The notes: generated from the sequence alone by a model not told the origin. A stretch of 64,000 nt of DNA from Phaeacidiphilus oryzae TH49 (GCF_000744815.1 NZ_JQMQ01000005.1:5785801-5849800); one strand, 5' to 3'. Shown: positions 46,485-56,024, numbered from the stretch's first letter. A program made the numbers and translations.

Positions 46485-47975
46485 TCAACTCAGGCCCAGC
46501 CACTCCTTGATGGGATGGAGGGCGAAGAAGACCACGAAGACCACGGCCAGCCCCCACATCAGCGCCCCCGGCTCGCGCCAGCGCCCGCGCCCCGCCTTGA
46601 TGACACAGTACGAGAGGACGCCGGCGCCGACCCCCGCCGTGATCGAGTAGGTGAACGGCATCAGCGCGCAGGTGAGGAACGCCGGGACGGCCACCTCGCG
46701 GTCCGACCAGTCGATGTGCCGGGCCTGGGCCAGCATCATGGACCCGATCACCACCAGCGCCGCCGCCGCGACCTGGTCCGGGACCATGCCGGCGAGCGGG
46801 GTGAAGAAGAGCATCAGGGTGAAGACCGCCCCGGTCACCACGCTGCTCAGCCCGGTCCTCGCGCCCTCGCCGACACCGGTGGCCGACTCGACGAAGACGG
46901 TCTGCCCGGAGGCGCCGACCAGTCCGCCGATGGCCCCGCCGGCGCCGTCCACGAAGAGCGCCTTGGACAGCCCCGGCATCCGGCCCCGGGCGTCCGCGAG
47001 TCCGGCCTCGGTGCCGATCCCGATGATGGTCGCCATCGCGTCGAAGAACCCGGCCAGCACCAGGGTGAAGACGGCGAAGGCGGCGCTCAGCGCGCCCATC
47101 CCGTGCGAGCCGAAGGCGCCGAACAGGTCGACGTGCCCGAAGAGCCCGAAGTCCGGTGAGGCGACGGGGTTTCCGGGCCAGCGCGGCACCGAGAGCCCCC
47201 AGGCGCTGGCCGGCACCGCGCCGGTGGCGTTGACCGCCACCGCGACCACCGTGCCGAAGACGATGCCGATCAGGATGGCTCCCGGCACTCTTCGGGTCTG
47301 CAGCACGAAGATGGTCAGCAGGGTGACGCCGAAGATCAGTACCGGCCAGCCGGTGAGGTTGCCGGTGGCGCCCAGCTGGACGGGGGTGGTGGAGTGGCCG
47401 GCATCCGGGACGCGGCTCACGAAGCCGGCGTTGACCAGGCCGATCAGCGCGATGAACAGTCCGATGCCGATGGTGATGGCGTGCTTCAGGGCCAGCGGTA
47501 TGCCGTTCATGATCTTCTCGCGCAGCCCGGAGACCACCATCAGGACGATGCAGGCGCCGTAGATCACGCACAGCCCCATCGCCTGCGGCCAGGTGACGTG
47601 CGGCACCATCACCACGGCGAGGGTGTTCGACACCGACAGCCCGGCCGCGGCGGCGAGCGGGGCATTGCCGACCACACCGAGGAGGACGGTGGTGACCGCC
47701 GCGCCCAGCGCGGTGGCGGTGGTGAGTTGGGCGTGGCTGAGATGGCGGCCGTGCACGTCGGCGACGGAGAGGATCACCGGGTTGAGGAGGAGGATGTAGG
47801 CCATCGCCATGAAGGTGGTCAGGCCGCCTCTGATCTCCCGCCCGAGGCTGGAGCCGCGGGCGCTGATCCGGAAGTACGCGTCCAGCGGGCCGCGCGGCTC
47901 GCCGGGCAGGGGCGGAGGGGTTCCGGTGTCCCCCTGCGCGGCCCTGGTGGGGGTGACGGGTGGTGTCTGGGTCAT
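46485..47975 (-). CDS. AzgA-like NCS2 purine permease (guanine/hypoxanthine)
   Basis: A 496-residue permease of the AzgA branch of NCS2 transporters. Characteristic motifs are GLTTFMAMAYILLLNPVILS, NAPLAAAAGLSVSNTLA, IGIGTEAGLAD and VFVESATGVGEGARTGLSSV. About twelve membrane segments follow a ~45-residue hydrophilic head. ATG 47975 has GGGAG upstream. It lies within the xanthine dehydrogenase operon, 188 bp after the Mo subunit, so it probably supplies hypoxanthine or guanine. It belongs to a different branch from the permease at 25.3 kb. Confidence 0.92.
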   Translation of the reverse strand: MTQTPPVTPTRAAQGDTGTPPPLPGEPRGPLDAYFRISARGSSLGREIRGGLTTFMAMAYILLLNPVILSVADVHGRHLSHAQLTTATALGAAVTTVLLGVVGNAPLAAAAGLSVSNTLAVVMVPHVTWPQAMGLCVIYGACIVLMVVSGLREKIMNGIPLALKHAITIGIGLFIALIGLVNAGFVSRVPDAGHSTTPVQLGATGNLTGWPVLIFGVTLLTIFVLQTRRVPGAILIGIVFGTVVAVAVNATGAVPASAWGLSVPRWPGNPVASPDFGLFGHVDLFGAFGSHGMGALSAAFAVFTLVLAGFFDAMATIIGIGTEAGLADARGRMPGLSKALFVDGAGGAIGGLVGASGQTVFVESATGVGEGARTGLSSVVTGAVFTLMLFFTPLAGMVPDQVAAAALVVIGSMMLAQARHIDWSDREVAVPAFLTCALMPFTYSITAGVGAGVLSYCVIKAGRGRWREPGALMWGLAVVFVVFFALHPIKEWLGLS

Positions 47976-48163
47976 CGTGCGCTCCCAAGTTTCGTAGGGG
48001 GTTGGGCAAGCGCAGAGCAGTGGGGGACGGGCCACGACTCGCGTGTGCGGGCGGTTCTCCGGCGAAGTCTCATGGAATGCGGGCGAGTTGGGCGGCGGCC
48101 CCGGCGGCGGCGGACTCGGACGCCCATCGCCGTCCATCGCCGCCCTCCGCCGCCCAGGGCGGC

Positions 48164-50524
48164 TCAGGTGCCGGTCAGATGCTCCGGCCGGACCGGCACC
48201 CGGTCCAGCGGAAGCCCGGTGGCGGCGCGGATCGCCGCCACCACGGCCGGGGTCGAGGACAGCGTCGGCGCCTCTCCCGCCCCGCGCAGTCCGTACGGCG
48301 CATGCGGATCCGCCAGCTCCAGCACGTCCACCGGCTGCGGCGGCGTGTCCAGGATGGTCGGGATCAGATAGTCGGTGAAGGACGGGTTCCGCACCTTCCC
48401 GGCCTCGACCAGGACCTCCTCCATCAGCGCGAGCCCCAGGCCCTGGGTGGAGCCGCCCTGGATCTGGCCGACCACCGACTGCGGGTGGATCGCCCTGCCG
48501 ACGTCCTGCGCCGCCGCCAGCTCCACCACCCGCACCAGGCCCAGTTCGACGTCCACGTCGACCACCGCGCGATGGGCGCAGAAGGAGTACTGGACGTGGC
48601 CGAAGCCCTGGCCGGTCTCGGGGTCGAACGGCTCGGTCGGCCGGTGCCGGAACACCCGGGTCTCCTCGACCACCTCGTCGCCGAGGAGGTCCGCGACCCC
48701 GGCCAGCACCCCGGCGCCGGCCGCCACCACCTTGCCGCCGGCCAGCGCCAGGTCCCCGTCCGGCTGGGCCCATCCGTACCGGGCCCGGCCCCGGGCCAGC
48801 ACGGCGGCGCGCACCGCCGCGCAGGCGGCCCGCACCGCGCCACCGGTCATATAGGTCTGCCGGGAGGCGGAGGTGGACCCGGCCGAGCCGACCGCCGTGT
48901 CGGCCGGCCGGATCGCCACCCGCTCGACGCCCAGCTCGGTACGGGCGATCTGCCCGTGGACGGTCACCCCGCCCTGGCCGACCTCGGCCATCGCGGTGTG
49001 GACGGTGGCCACCGGCTCGCCGCCGATGACCTCAAGGCGCACCCGGGCCGTCGAGTAGTCGTCGAAGCCCTCGGAGAAGCCGACGTTCTTGATGCCGACC
49101 GCGTAGCCCACCCCGCGGACGACGCCCTCCCCGTGCGAGGTGTTGGAGAGCGCCCCCGGCAGCGCGCGGACGTCCGGCGCGGAGGTGTCCAGCGCGGGCG
49201 GCAGCGGCAGCGCCTTCACCCGGCGGAGGATCTCGGCGACCGGCGCGGCCGAGTCCACGACCTGCCCGGTGGGCATCACCGAGCCCTCGTGCATCGCGTT
49301 GCGCCGCCTGAACTCCACCGGGTCCAGGCCGAGTTCGGCGGCCAGCCGGTCCATCTGCGCCTCGTAGGCGAAGCAGGCCTGGACGGCTCCGAAGCCGCGC
49401 ATCGCCCCGCAGGGCGGGTTGTTGGAGTAGAGGGCGACCGCCTCCATCCGGGTGTTCGGGATCTCGTACGGGCCCATGCCGAGCGAGGCCGCGTTGCCGA
49501 CCACGGCCGGCGAGGAGGACGCGTACGCGCCGCCGTCCAGCACGATCCGGGCGTCGCAGTAGAGCAGCCTGCCGTCGGCGGTGGCGCCGTGCTCGTAGCG
49601 GAGCACGGCCGGGTGGCGGTGGACGTGCCCGAAGAAGGACTCCTCCCGGGAGTACACGATCTTGACCGGCCGGCCGGTGCGGAGGGCCAGCAGGGAGGCG
49701 TGGATCTGCATCGACAGGTCCTCCCGGCCGCCGAAGGCGCCGCCGACGCCGGCCAGGGTCAGCCGCACCTTCTCGGCCGGCAGGCCCAGCACGGGGGCGA
49801 TCTGCCGCTGGTCGGCGTGCAGCCACTGGGTGGCGACGAACAGGTCCACCCCGCCGTCCTCGGCGGGCACCGCAAGCCCCGACTCGGGGCCGAGGAAGGC
49901 CTGGTCCTGCATGCCGACCCGGTACTCGCCGCGGACCACGGCGTGCGCGCGGGCCCGCAGCTCGTCGGTCACGCCCTGGCCGGAGACGATCCGCTGACGG
50001 TGCACCACGTTTCCGGAGGCGTGCGCCCGGTACTCGTCCGGGGCGTGGACATGGCCGTGGGTCTCGGGGTCGAGGCACTGCTCCTCGGTCCAGATCGGCT
50101 CCAGCGGCTCGTAGTCCACCACGATCCGGTCCAGTGCCCGCCGGGCGGTCTCCGGGTGGTCGGCGGCGACGATCGCCACCGCCTCGCCGTGGTAGCGGAT
50201 CTGGTCGATGGCCAGCGCCGGCTGGTCGGCGATCTCCAGGCCGTAGAACTTGTCGCCGGGGACGTCCTCGTGGGTGAGCACCGCGTACACCCCGGGCAGG
50301 GCGAGGGCGCCGGTGATGTCCACCGAGCGGATCCGGGCCCTGGCGTGCGGGGCGCGCAGCGCCATCCCCCACAGCATGTCCTCGGCCCACAGGTCGGAGC
50401 CGTATGCGAACTCGCCGCGGACCTTGAGGTTCCCGTCCGGGCGGATCGGGGAGCCGCCGACGCCGCCGGGGTGGCTGGAGTCGATCCGCTCCAGGTTCTT
50501 CTCGCTCCGCATGGTTCCGGCCAT
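48164..50524 (-). CDS. Xanthine dehydrogenase molybdopterin-binding subunit
   Basis: A 786-residue Mo subunit. It shows KVRGEFAYGSDL, GVGGAFGGREDLSMQ (Mo-cofactor site), the active-site loop NNPPCGAMRGFGAVQ, MAEVGQGG, and GLRGAGEAPTLSSTPAV near the end with the catalytic Glu. The GAMRGFG loop and the split three-subunit layout match bacterial xanthine dehydrogenases such as PucD or XdhD. The ATG overlaps the 2Fe-2S stop (TGATG). Together with its partners it oxidises hypoxanthine and xanthine to urate, feeding uox at 27 kb. Confidence 0.9.
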   Translation of the reverse strand: MAGTMRSEKNLERIDSSHPGGVGGSPIRPDGNLKVRGEFAYGSDLWAEDMLWGMALRAPHARARIRSVDITGALALPGVYAVLTHEDVPGDKFYGLEIADQPALAIDQIRYHGEAVAIVAADHPETARRALDRIVVDYEPLEPIWTEEQCLDPETHGHVHAPDEYRAHASGNVVHRQRIVSGQGVTDELRARAHAVVRGEYRVGMQDQAFLGPESGLAVPAEDGGVDLFVATQWLHADQRQIAPVLGLPAEKVRLTLAGVGGAFGGREDLSMQIHASLLALRTGRPVKIVYSREESFFGHVHRHPAVLRYEHGATADGRLLYCDARIVLDGGAYASSSPAVVGNAASLGMGPYEIPNTRMEAVALYSNNPPCGAMRGFGAVQACFAYEAQMDRLAAELGLDPVEFRRRNAMHEGSVMPTGQVVDSAAPVAEILRRVKALPLPPALDTSAPDVRALPGALSNTSHGEGVVRGVGYAVGIKNVGFSEGFDDYSTARVRLEVIGGEPVATVHTAMAEVGQGGVTVHGQIARTELGVERVAIRPADTAVGSAGSTSASRQTYMTGGAVRAACAAVRAAVLARGRARYGWAQPDGDLALAGGKVVAAGAGVLAGVADLLGDEVVEETRVFRHRPTEPFDPETGQGFGHVQYSFCAHRAVVDVDVELGLVRVVELAAAQDVGRAIHPQSVVGQIQGGSTQGLGLALMEEVLVEAGKVRNPSFTDYLIPTILDTPPQPVDVLELADPHAPYGLRGAGEAPTLSSTPAVVAAIRAATGLPLDRVPVRPEHLTGT

Positions 50525-51066
50525 CAGTCGACCACCGCCTCCTGCCTGCGCGTCGCGGCGAGGCGGACCGCCTCCATGATCTTCTCGTAGCCCGTGCAGC
50601 GGCACAGGTTCCCGGACAGCGCCTCCCGGATGTCCAGGTCGGACGGGGCCGGATCGCGCTCCAGCAGATCGTGGGCCTGCACCATGAGCCCGGGCGTGCA
50701 GAAGCCGCACTGCACGGCGCCGGCGTCCAGGAAGGCCCGCTGGACGACGGCCAGCGCCTCCGGCCGCCCGGCGCCGGCGGCCTGGCCGGGTGCCTCGCCG
50801 GTGGCCTGCCCCGCCGGCGCGTCCGCCTCCGCCAGGCCCTCCACCGTGCGCACCTCGCGCCCCTCCACCTGGCCGGCCGCGACCAGGCAGGAGCAGACCG
50901 TCCGGCCGTCCAGATACACCGTGCAGGAACCGCATTCGCCCTGCTCGCAGGCGTTCTTGGAGCCGGGGAGGCCGAGCCGCTCGCGGAGGACGTAGAGGAG
51001 GCTCTCGCCCTCCCACACGTCGTCCGCCTCGACCGTGCGGCCGTTGGCCGTGAAGGTGACCCTCAT
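50524..51066 (-). CDS. Xanthine dehydrogenase 2Fe-2S subunit
   Basis: A 180-residue small subunit with both clusters: CEQGECGSCTVYLDGRTVCSC near residues 40-60 and CGFCTPG...CRCTGY near 120-160. Between them is a ~20-residue Ala/Gly-rich insertion (residues ~83-103) not usual in the family. Four-base overlap with the FAD subunit and one-base overlap with the Mo subunit. Confidence 0.93.
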   Translation of the reverse strand: MRVTFTANGRTVEADDVWEGESLLYVLRERLGLPGSKNACEQGECGSCTVYLDGRTVCSCLVAAGQVEGREVRTVEGLAEADAPAGQATGEAPGQAAGAGRPEALAVVQRAFLDAGAVQCGFCTPGLMVQAHDLLERDPAPSDLDIREALSGNLCRCTGYEKIMEAVRLAATRRQEAVVD

Positions 51067-51971
51067 GCCGCCCTCCTCAGGTTGGTGGCGTACTCGTCCC
51101 AGGTCCAGGCGAGGGTGCGGCGGGCCATCACCGCCAGGGCGTGCCGGCGGTAGGCGGCGCTGCCCCGGACGTCGTCGATCGGGCGGGCGGCCGCCGCCAC
51201 CAGCTCACCGAAGCGGCGGACCAGCCCGTCGTCCAGCCGCGCGCCGGTCCGCCACAGCCCGCGCGCGGCGAGCTCGCCGGTGAGGAACTCCTCCGCCTCG
51301 GCCGGGCGGATCGGGGTCGGTCCGGCCGAGCCGATCCCGGCGCCGACCGCGCCCCCGCCGGTCGCCGGGTCCGGGTGGAGCGCCACCGCGAACGCGCAGA
51401 CCGCGATCACCATCGCGTTCCTGGTCCCGACCTTGGAGAACTGCTGGGGCCCCGCCGCGACCGGGATCCGGACGGCCCGGATCAGCTCGTCCTCGGCGAG
51501 GGCGTTCCGTTTCACCCCGGTGTAGAAGTCGTCGATCGGGATCAGCCGGGTCCCGCGGGCGGCGGACTCCGCCTCCACCCGGGTGCCGGGCCCGGCGGCC
51601 AGCAGCGCCGGATGGGAGTCCCCGGCGGGGGAGGCCGCGCCCAGGTTGCCGCCGACGCAGCCGCGGTTGCGGATCTGCGGCGAGCCGACGGTGTGGGCCG
51701 CGAGGGCGAGCGCGGGCGCCGCCGCCCGCAGCTCCCGCACGATCCGCGCGTACGGCACGGAGGCGCCGAGGCGGAGGACGCGGCCGCCCTCCGCGGTCTC
51801 CCAGTCCTCCAGCTCCCGGACGCGGTTGAGGTCGAGCAGCGCCTCCGGGCGGCGTCTGTCGAAGTTGAGCTCGACCATCAGGTCGGTGCCCCCGGCGATC
51901 GGGACGGCGGCCGGCCGCTCGGCCTTCGCCGCCAGTGCCTCCCCCCAGGTGGCCGGCCGCAGGAACTCCAT
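51063..51971 (-). CDS. Xanthine dehydrogenase FAD-binding subunit
   Basis: A 302-residue flavoprotein subunit with the FAD motifs PIAGGTDLMVELNF (about 26-39) and AHTVGSPQIRNRGCVGGNLGAASPAGDSHP (about 94-123). ATG 51971 is preceded by GAGGAG. First gene of the operon; a promoter-like TTGACC-N18-TACAAG lies about 110 bp upstream. Sequence divergence from the CoxM-like subunit at 19 kb shows the two hydroxylase systems are separate. Confidence 0.93.
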   Translation of the reverse strand: MEFLRPATWGEALAAKAERPAAVPIAGGTDLMVELNFDRRRPEALLDLNRVRELEDWETAEGGRVLRLGASVPYARIVRELRAAAPALALAAHTVGSPQIRNRGCVGGNLGAASPAGDSHPALLAAGPGTRVEAESAARGTRLIPIDDFYTGVKRNALAEDELIRAVRIPVAAGPQQFSKVGTRNAMVIAVCAFAVALHPDPATGGGAVGAGIGSAGPTPIRPAEAEEFLTGELAARGLWRTGARLDDGLVRRFGELVAAAARPIDDVRGSAAYRRHALAVMARRTLAWTWDEYATNLRRAA

Positions 51972-52080
51972 CCGGTGACTCCTCGTCGGTCTCGGGCAGT
52001 TAGTGAGGTAGTACACAATCCCCGACCGGTGGGGCCCAGTCACCGAACCCCCGAACCCGTGTCGCCTCCCTGGCGCGAGA

Positions 52081-52110
52081 CTTGTAGCTTCCGCCAGATC
52101 AGCAGGTCAA
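52081..52110 (-). promoter_or_regulatory. Promoter of the xanthine dehydrogenase operon
   Basis: Minus strand: TTGACC (52110-52105), 18 bases, TACAAG (52086-52081), giving a leader of about 100 bases before the FAD-subunit start. Confidence 0.45.
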
Positions 52111-52115
52111 CCGGG

Positions 52116-53258
52116 TCAGTTGAGGGCACCGCGGGCGGCCACCGGCCACCGGTCCACCACCTTGCCCTGCTGGACGACCACCAACCGGTCCACCAGGTTG
52201 ACCGCGTTGCAGACGTGGTTGGGCAGCACCGCCACCCGCGTGCCGATCCCCGGCGCGGCCTGCCCCTCGGCGAGCGTCACCGTCGCATGGTGCTCGGAGA
52301 GCGCCGAGACCACCGCCCCCGGGAAGGCGGGCAGGCAGCCGTGCCCCGGGGCCCACGGCGAGAGGTCGGCGCCGAGCACCTTGCTCCCCGCGTCCAGCAC
52401 GAACCGGCCGCCGCCCGGCGCGCTCACCACCGTGGCCAGCGCGTACAGGGCGACGTCGGCCGGGCCGCAGCTGCCGAGCCCGAGCTGGCCGGCGTCGTTG
52501 AAGACGTAGACGCCCGGACGCAGCTCGTCCACCACGCCCGGCCGCCACAGCCCGGCGGTCGGGGTCGAGCCGCCGCTGCGGACCGGGTCCGCGAAGCCCG
52601 CCTCGCGCAGCGCCTCGGCGGCCTCGCCGAGCGCCCGCTCCTCGTCCCGGGCGGCCCGCCCGCGGGCGCGGGGGTCGTGGCCGTAGCCGTGGCCGGGGAA
52701 GGTGAAGACGCCCGCCACCTCCAGACCGGCCTCGGCGGCGGCCTCGGCGACCGCGCGGGCCGCGGCGGGGTCCGCGACGCCGGTGCGGTGGTGCCCGGAG
52801 TCGACCTCCACCATCACCCGGACGTTCCCGCCGGGGCCGCCGGCCCCTCGCAGCGCCGCGCCGAGCCGCCGCGCCCCCTCCACCGACTCGGCCCCGACCC
52901 GCAGCTCGGCCACCTCTCCGGCGAGCGCGCGCAGCCGGGCCGCCTTGGACTCGTCCAGCCACAGCGGATAGGCGATGAAGAGGTCCTCCGCCACCCCCGA
53001 GCGCGCGAAGACCTCCGCCTCGCCGATCGTCGCCACCGTCAGCCCGACCGCCCCGGCGTCGAGTTGGCGCCGGGCGATCTCCGGGCACTTGTGGGTCTTG
53101 GCGTGCGGCCGGAGCGCGCATCCGCCCTCGGCGGCGGCCCGCGCCATCCGGGCGATGTTGCGGTCCAGCACGTCGGCGTCGACGACCAGCGCGGGGGTGG
53201 CCACGCCCTGGGGCAGATGATCCAGATGATTCGCGTGATGCGTAGTCATACCGGTCAC
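52116..53258 (-). CDS. PLP-dependent D-serine dehydratase/D-threonine aldolase-like enzyme
   Basis: A 380-residue fold-type III PLP enzyme (alanine racemase N-terminal barrel plus D-serine dehydratase-like C-terminal domain). The PLP-binding Lys is in RPHAKTHKCPEIARRQL near residue 55, and the metal-binding end has GHGCLPAFPG and LPNHVCNAVNLVD, with the His-x-Cys pair typical of DSD1-like enzymes. Start may be GTG 53258 or ATG 53249. Family members act on D-serine, D-threonine or 3-hydroxyaspartate. Hydroxy-amino-acid cleavage could feed glycine/glyoxylate, but this link is inference. Confidence 0.88.
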   Translation of the reverse strand: MTGMTTHHANHLDHLPQGVATPALVVDADVLDRNIARMARAAAEGGCALRPHAKTHKCPEIARRQLDAGAVGLTVATIGEAEVFARSGVAEDLFIAYPLWLDESKAARLRALAGEVAELRVGAESVEGARRLGAALRGAGGPGGNVRVMVEVDSGHHRTGVADPAAARAVAEAAAEAGLEVAGVFTFPGHGYGHDPRARGRAARDEERALGEAAEALREAGFADPVRSGGSTPTAGLWRPGVVDELRPGVYVFNDAGQLGLGSCGPADVALYALATVVSAPGGGRFVLDAGSKVLGADLSPWAPGHGCLPAFPGAVVSALSEHHATVTLAEGQAAPGIGTRVAVLPNHVCNAVNLVDRLVVVQQGKVVDRWPVAARGALN

Positions 53259-53296
53259 ACGTCCACCCCCGCCCCCGGGTTCCCGCGGGATCGACG

Positions 53297-54133
53297 TCAG
53301 GAGGACTTCTGGCCGGTCGGGAGCGGGCGGCCGAGGAGCCAGCCCACCGTCTGGAGGCCCTCGGGGACGGTCCAGGAGCTGGAGTCCGGGTGCTCGAGGT
53401 TGTTCACGCCCTCGGAGTCCAGGTAGTTCCGGACCGTCGGCGGGAGCACCGTGCCGGGCTGTACGTGCCCGGCGCCGTCGATGACGAAGCGCTCGTGGCC
53501 GCGTCCGTCGATGAAGAAGATCTCGTCGGAGTGGTTGAGGTCGTAGGTGAGGGTCTGCCCGGTGCGCCAGTTCTTCGCCGGCGGCTTGCCCTGCGGCACC
53601 TTCTGGTACCAGACGCCGAAGTACTTCCAGAGCTTCTGGACCACCGCCGGACTGCCGGTGAGCGTCTGCCAGTCGGCCGGCGGCGGCGAGTAGAGCCGGC
53701 GGTAGGCGGCGAGCTGGGCCGGGGTGTCCCGGGCCGGGTCGATGGTGATGGAGAGGAACTCGACGTCGGAGCCGGCGTGGTCGGCCTCCACCCGCTGGGC
53801 GGTCTGCACCACGTTCGCGGTGTCCAGCGGACAGGTCTCGGCGCAGAGCGTCATGATGTCCGAGACCACCAGCACCTTGTTCTTGAAGGCGGCCAGCGAG
53901 GTCGGCCTGCCGTCCTGGTCGGTGAGCGGGAGGTGGAGGATGTCGGCCGGCAGGGCGTGGTCGATCCGGGTGCCGACGTCCATCCCGGGCGCGGAGACCG
54001 CGTCACCCCTGCCGCTGCCGCTGTCGCTGCCGCCTCCGCTGCCGCCGGCCGCCGTCGAGCAGCCCGCCGCCAGCAGCGCGAGCACCGCCGCGACCGCCGC
54101 CCCCGTCGCCGTCCTCCGCTGGACGTCCGCCAT
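53297..54133 (-). CDS. SCO1/SenC-family lipoprotein
   Basis: A 278-residue secreted copper chaperone/thioredoxin-like protein. The lipobox LLAAGC is at about residues 20-25. The SCO motif CAETCP near residue 95 supplies the copper-binding CxxxC pair, and the conserved downstream His is in YDLNHSDEIFFID. ATG 54133 follows GGAGGCGGAG. SCO proteins help assemble the CuA centre of cytochrome oxidase or act as redox sensors. No cytochrome oxidase genes lie nearby. Confidence 0.85.
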   Translation of the reverse strand: MADVQRRTATGAAVAAVLALLAAGCSTAAGGSGGGSDSGSGRGDAVSAPGMDVGTRIDHALPADILHLPLTDQDGRPTSLAAFKNKVLVVSDIMTLCAETCPLDTANVVQTAQRVEADHAGSDVEFLSITIDPARDTPAQLAAYRRLYSPPPADWQTLTGSPAVVQKLWKYFGVWYQKVPQGKPPAKNWRTGQTLTYDLNHSDEIFFIDGRGHERFVIDGAGHVQPGTVLPPTVRNYLDSEGVNNLEHPDSSSWTVPEGLQTVGWLLGRPLPTGQKSS

Positions 54134-54236
54134 CTCCGCCTCCGCGCTCCCGCCGTCACCGCTCCAGGACACCGCCGCCGACCCGGGCATACCGGTCGAA
54201 CCCACCCGGCGAGGTTACCCGTCGCGCTCGGGCGGG

Positions 54237-55145
54237 CTACGCGGGCCCCCGCCCCCGGGCGGCGGAGCCCAGGGCGTCGGCCAGCCGCCCGTACGGCAGC
54301 CGGTCGGCCGGCCGTAGCGGGTCCGGGGTGCCGGTGCCGAGGAGGGCGGCCATCGAGTCCCGGGCGGCGGCCATCGCCAGCCGGTAGAGCGCCGAGCCGA
54401 CCGTCACCCGGGCCACCCCCAGCTCGCCGAGGACCGGCAGCGGCGGCAGATCCGGGCGGTAGAGGAGGTTGACCGGCACCCCCTCCGCCAGGGCGACCAA
54501 CTCCCTTATGGCGGACCGCTGCTGAGCGGGGGTCAGGCCCGGCTCGGGGAAGCCGGGGACGAAGAGGCAGTCCGCGCCGGCCGCCCGGTACTCGTCCAGC
54601 CGGCGGATGGTGGCCGCGAAGCGGTCCGGTCCCTGGTAGGGCCGCCAGTAGGTGTCGGTGCGGGCGTTGACCACGATCGGGACGCCCAGCTGGTCGGCGG
54701 CCGAGCGGGCGGCGGCGACCCGGGTCGCGTGCTCGCCCGCGGGCAGCAGCCGGCCGGGGGCGCCGGGATCGCCGTCCTCCAGGTTGACCCCGCAGGCCCC
54801 GCACTCCACCACCGAGGCCACCGAGTCGGCGACCTCCTGCGCGGAGCCGCCGTAGCCCGCCTCCAGGTCCACGCTGTACGGCAGTGCGGTCGAGCGCCCG
54901 ATCAGCATCAGCGAGGCGAGGAGCCGGTCCAGGCCCAGCCGCTCGCCGTCCGGCAGGCCGTGCGCCGCGGCCATCCCGGCGCTGGTGGTGGCCAGCGCGC
55001 GGACCCCGGGGAGCTGTCCGAGCAGCGCCGCGGATCCGGCGTCCCAGACGTTGGCCGGCAGCAGCGGTCCGTCCCCCGGCGACCGGTGGAGCTCCCGGAA
55101 GAGCCGGGCCCGGGCCTGGAGGGCGTCCATGTCGATCCCACGCAT
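54237..55145 (-). CDS. Isocitrate lyase/PEP mutase superfamily protein
   Basis: A 302-residue barrel protein of the PEP mutase/isocitrate lyase superfamily. It has NVWDAGSAALL, LPYSVDLEAGYGG (metal-binding Asp/Glu), CGVNLEDGDP and VVNARTDTYW. The KKCGH catalytic loop of isocitrate lyases is missing, so this is a PEP mutase-like or oxaloacetate-decarboxylase-like member. ATG 55145 is preceded by GGGGAG in a 9-bp tandem repeat. Substrate unknown. Confidence 0.8.
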   Translation of the reverse strand: MRGIDMDALQARARLFRELHRSPGDGPLLPANVWDAGSAALLGQLPGVRALATTSAGMAAAHGLPDGERLGLDRLLASLMLIGRSTALPYSVDLEAGYGGSAQEVADSVASVVECGACGVNLEDGDPGAPGRLLPAGEHATRVAAARSAADQLGVPIVVNARTDTYWRPYQGPDRFAATIRRLDEYRAAGADCLFVPGFPEPGLTPAQQRSAIRELVALAEGVPVNLLYRPDLPPLPVLGELGVARVTVGSALYRLAMAAARDSMAALLGTGTPDPLRPADRLPYGRLADALGSAARGRGPA

Positions 55146-55150
55146 ACCGC

Positions 55151-55185
55151 TCACTCCCCTCACTCCCCTCACTCCCCTCACTCCC
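55151..55185. repeat. 9-bp tandem repeat (TCACTCCCC x 3.9)
   Basis: Nearly four perfect copies of a 9-bp unit. On the minus strand each copy reads GGGGAGTGA, supplying both a Shine-Dalgarno-like GGGGAG for the PEP mutase-like gene and a TGA. The stop codon of the upstream regulator lies inside the array. Confidence 0.8.
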
Positions 55186-55984
55186 AGTCGATGCCGAATC
55201 GCGACCGCAGGACGTCTCGCCCCGTATCCGTCACCCGGACGGCTCGGCCGCGCTCCGGGCGGACGATCCACTCCGCGTCCAGGAAGCGGTCCAGCAGCGC
55301 CCGGCCGAGGCCGCCCGCGAGGTGGTGGCGCTGCTCGCTCCAGTCCACGCAGTAGCGGACCAGCGGGCGGCGGCGTCCGGCCGCCTCGCCCAGCGGCACG
55401 CCGAGGCCGGTCAGGAAGTCCGCGGCGGCGGGGCCGAGGGCGTAGTCGACCTCGCGGCCGCGGCCGCTGAGCCGGTCCGCGCCGGCCTCGTCCAGGTGGT
55501 GGAGGCCGTCCCCGCCGGTCAGGTGCCCGTCCCGGATCAGGGCGGCCATCAGCTCCACGCCGAGCCGGCCGGCCAGGTGGTCGTAGCAGGTGCGGGCGGA
55601 GCGCAGCCGGGCCGCGCGGTTGCCGTCGCGCAGCGAGCGGACCGGCCGCGCGGGCGCCAGCCGGCTGATCCGCTCCAGCAGTTCGCCGACCTCGGGGCCG
55701 GAGAGCCGGTAGTAGCGGTGCCGCCCCTGCGCCTTCACCGCCAGCAGCCCCGCCTCGGTGAGCCTGGCCAGATGCCCGCTCGCGGTGGAGCGGCTGACCC
55801 CCGCCTCCTCGGCCAGGACACCGGCCGGCAGCGCGCGGCCGTCGTTCAGCGCCATCAGCACCCGGCAGCGGGCGGGGTCCGCGAGCAGCGCGCCCACCTG
55901 CGAGATGTCGGCGTCCCCCGGGGCGGCCTCCGCGGCCGCCGCCGGGGGCGCCGGGGCGAGGGCGCGGGCCTGGTTCGGTTCCAT
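55178..55984 (-). CDS. ArsR-like winged-helix regulator
   Basis: A 268-residue regulator. The ArsR-type winged helix (residues ~28-95) contains LADPARCRVLMALNDGRALP, EEAGVSRSTASGHLARLTEAGLL and GRHRYYRLSG. The C-terminal ~165 residues are a second helical domain found in larger actinobacterial ArsR proteins (CYDHLAGRLGVELMAALI...). No metal-binding cysteine cluster is evident, so it probably senses an organic ligand. It lies between the SDR gene and the PEP mutase-like gene on the same strand. Confidence 0.8.
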   Translation of the reverse strand: MEPNQARALAPAPPAAAAEAAPGDADISQVGALLADPARCRVLMALNDGRALPAGVLAEEAGVSRSTASGHLARLTEAGLLAVKAQGRHRYYRLSGPEVGELLERISRLAPARPVRSLRDGNRAARLRSARTCYDHLAGRLGVELMAALIRDGHLTGGDGLHHLDEAGADRLSGRGREVDYALGPAAADFLTGLGVPLGEAAGRRRPLVRYCVDWSEQRHHLAGGLGRALLDRFLDAEWIVRPERGRAVRVTDTGRDVLRSRFGIDWE

Positions 55985-56024
55985 GTGCCGAAGCTACCGC
56001 CGGGACGATTCGCCGCCGGCCGAA

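Noticed and set aside
46485-48773. N-terminal extension of the AzgA-like permease to 48773
   Set aside because: The extension overlaps the xanthine dehydrogenase Mo subunit in another frame and has no similarity to permeases. ATG 47975 has a proper ribosome binding site.
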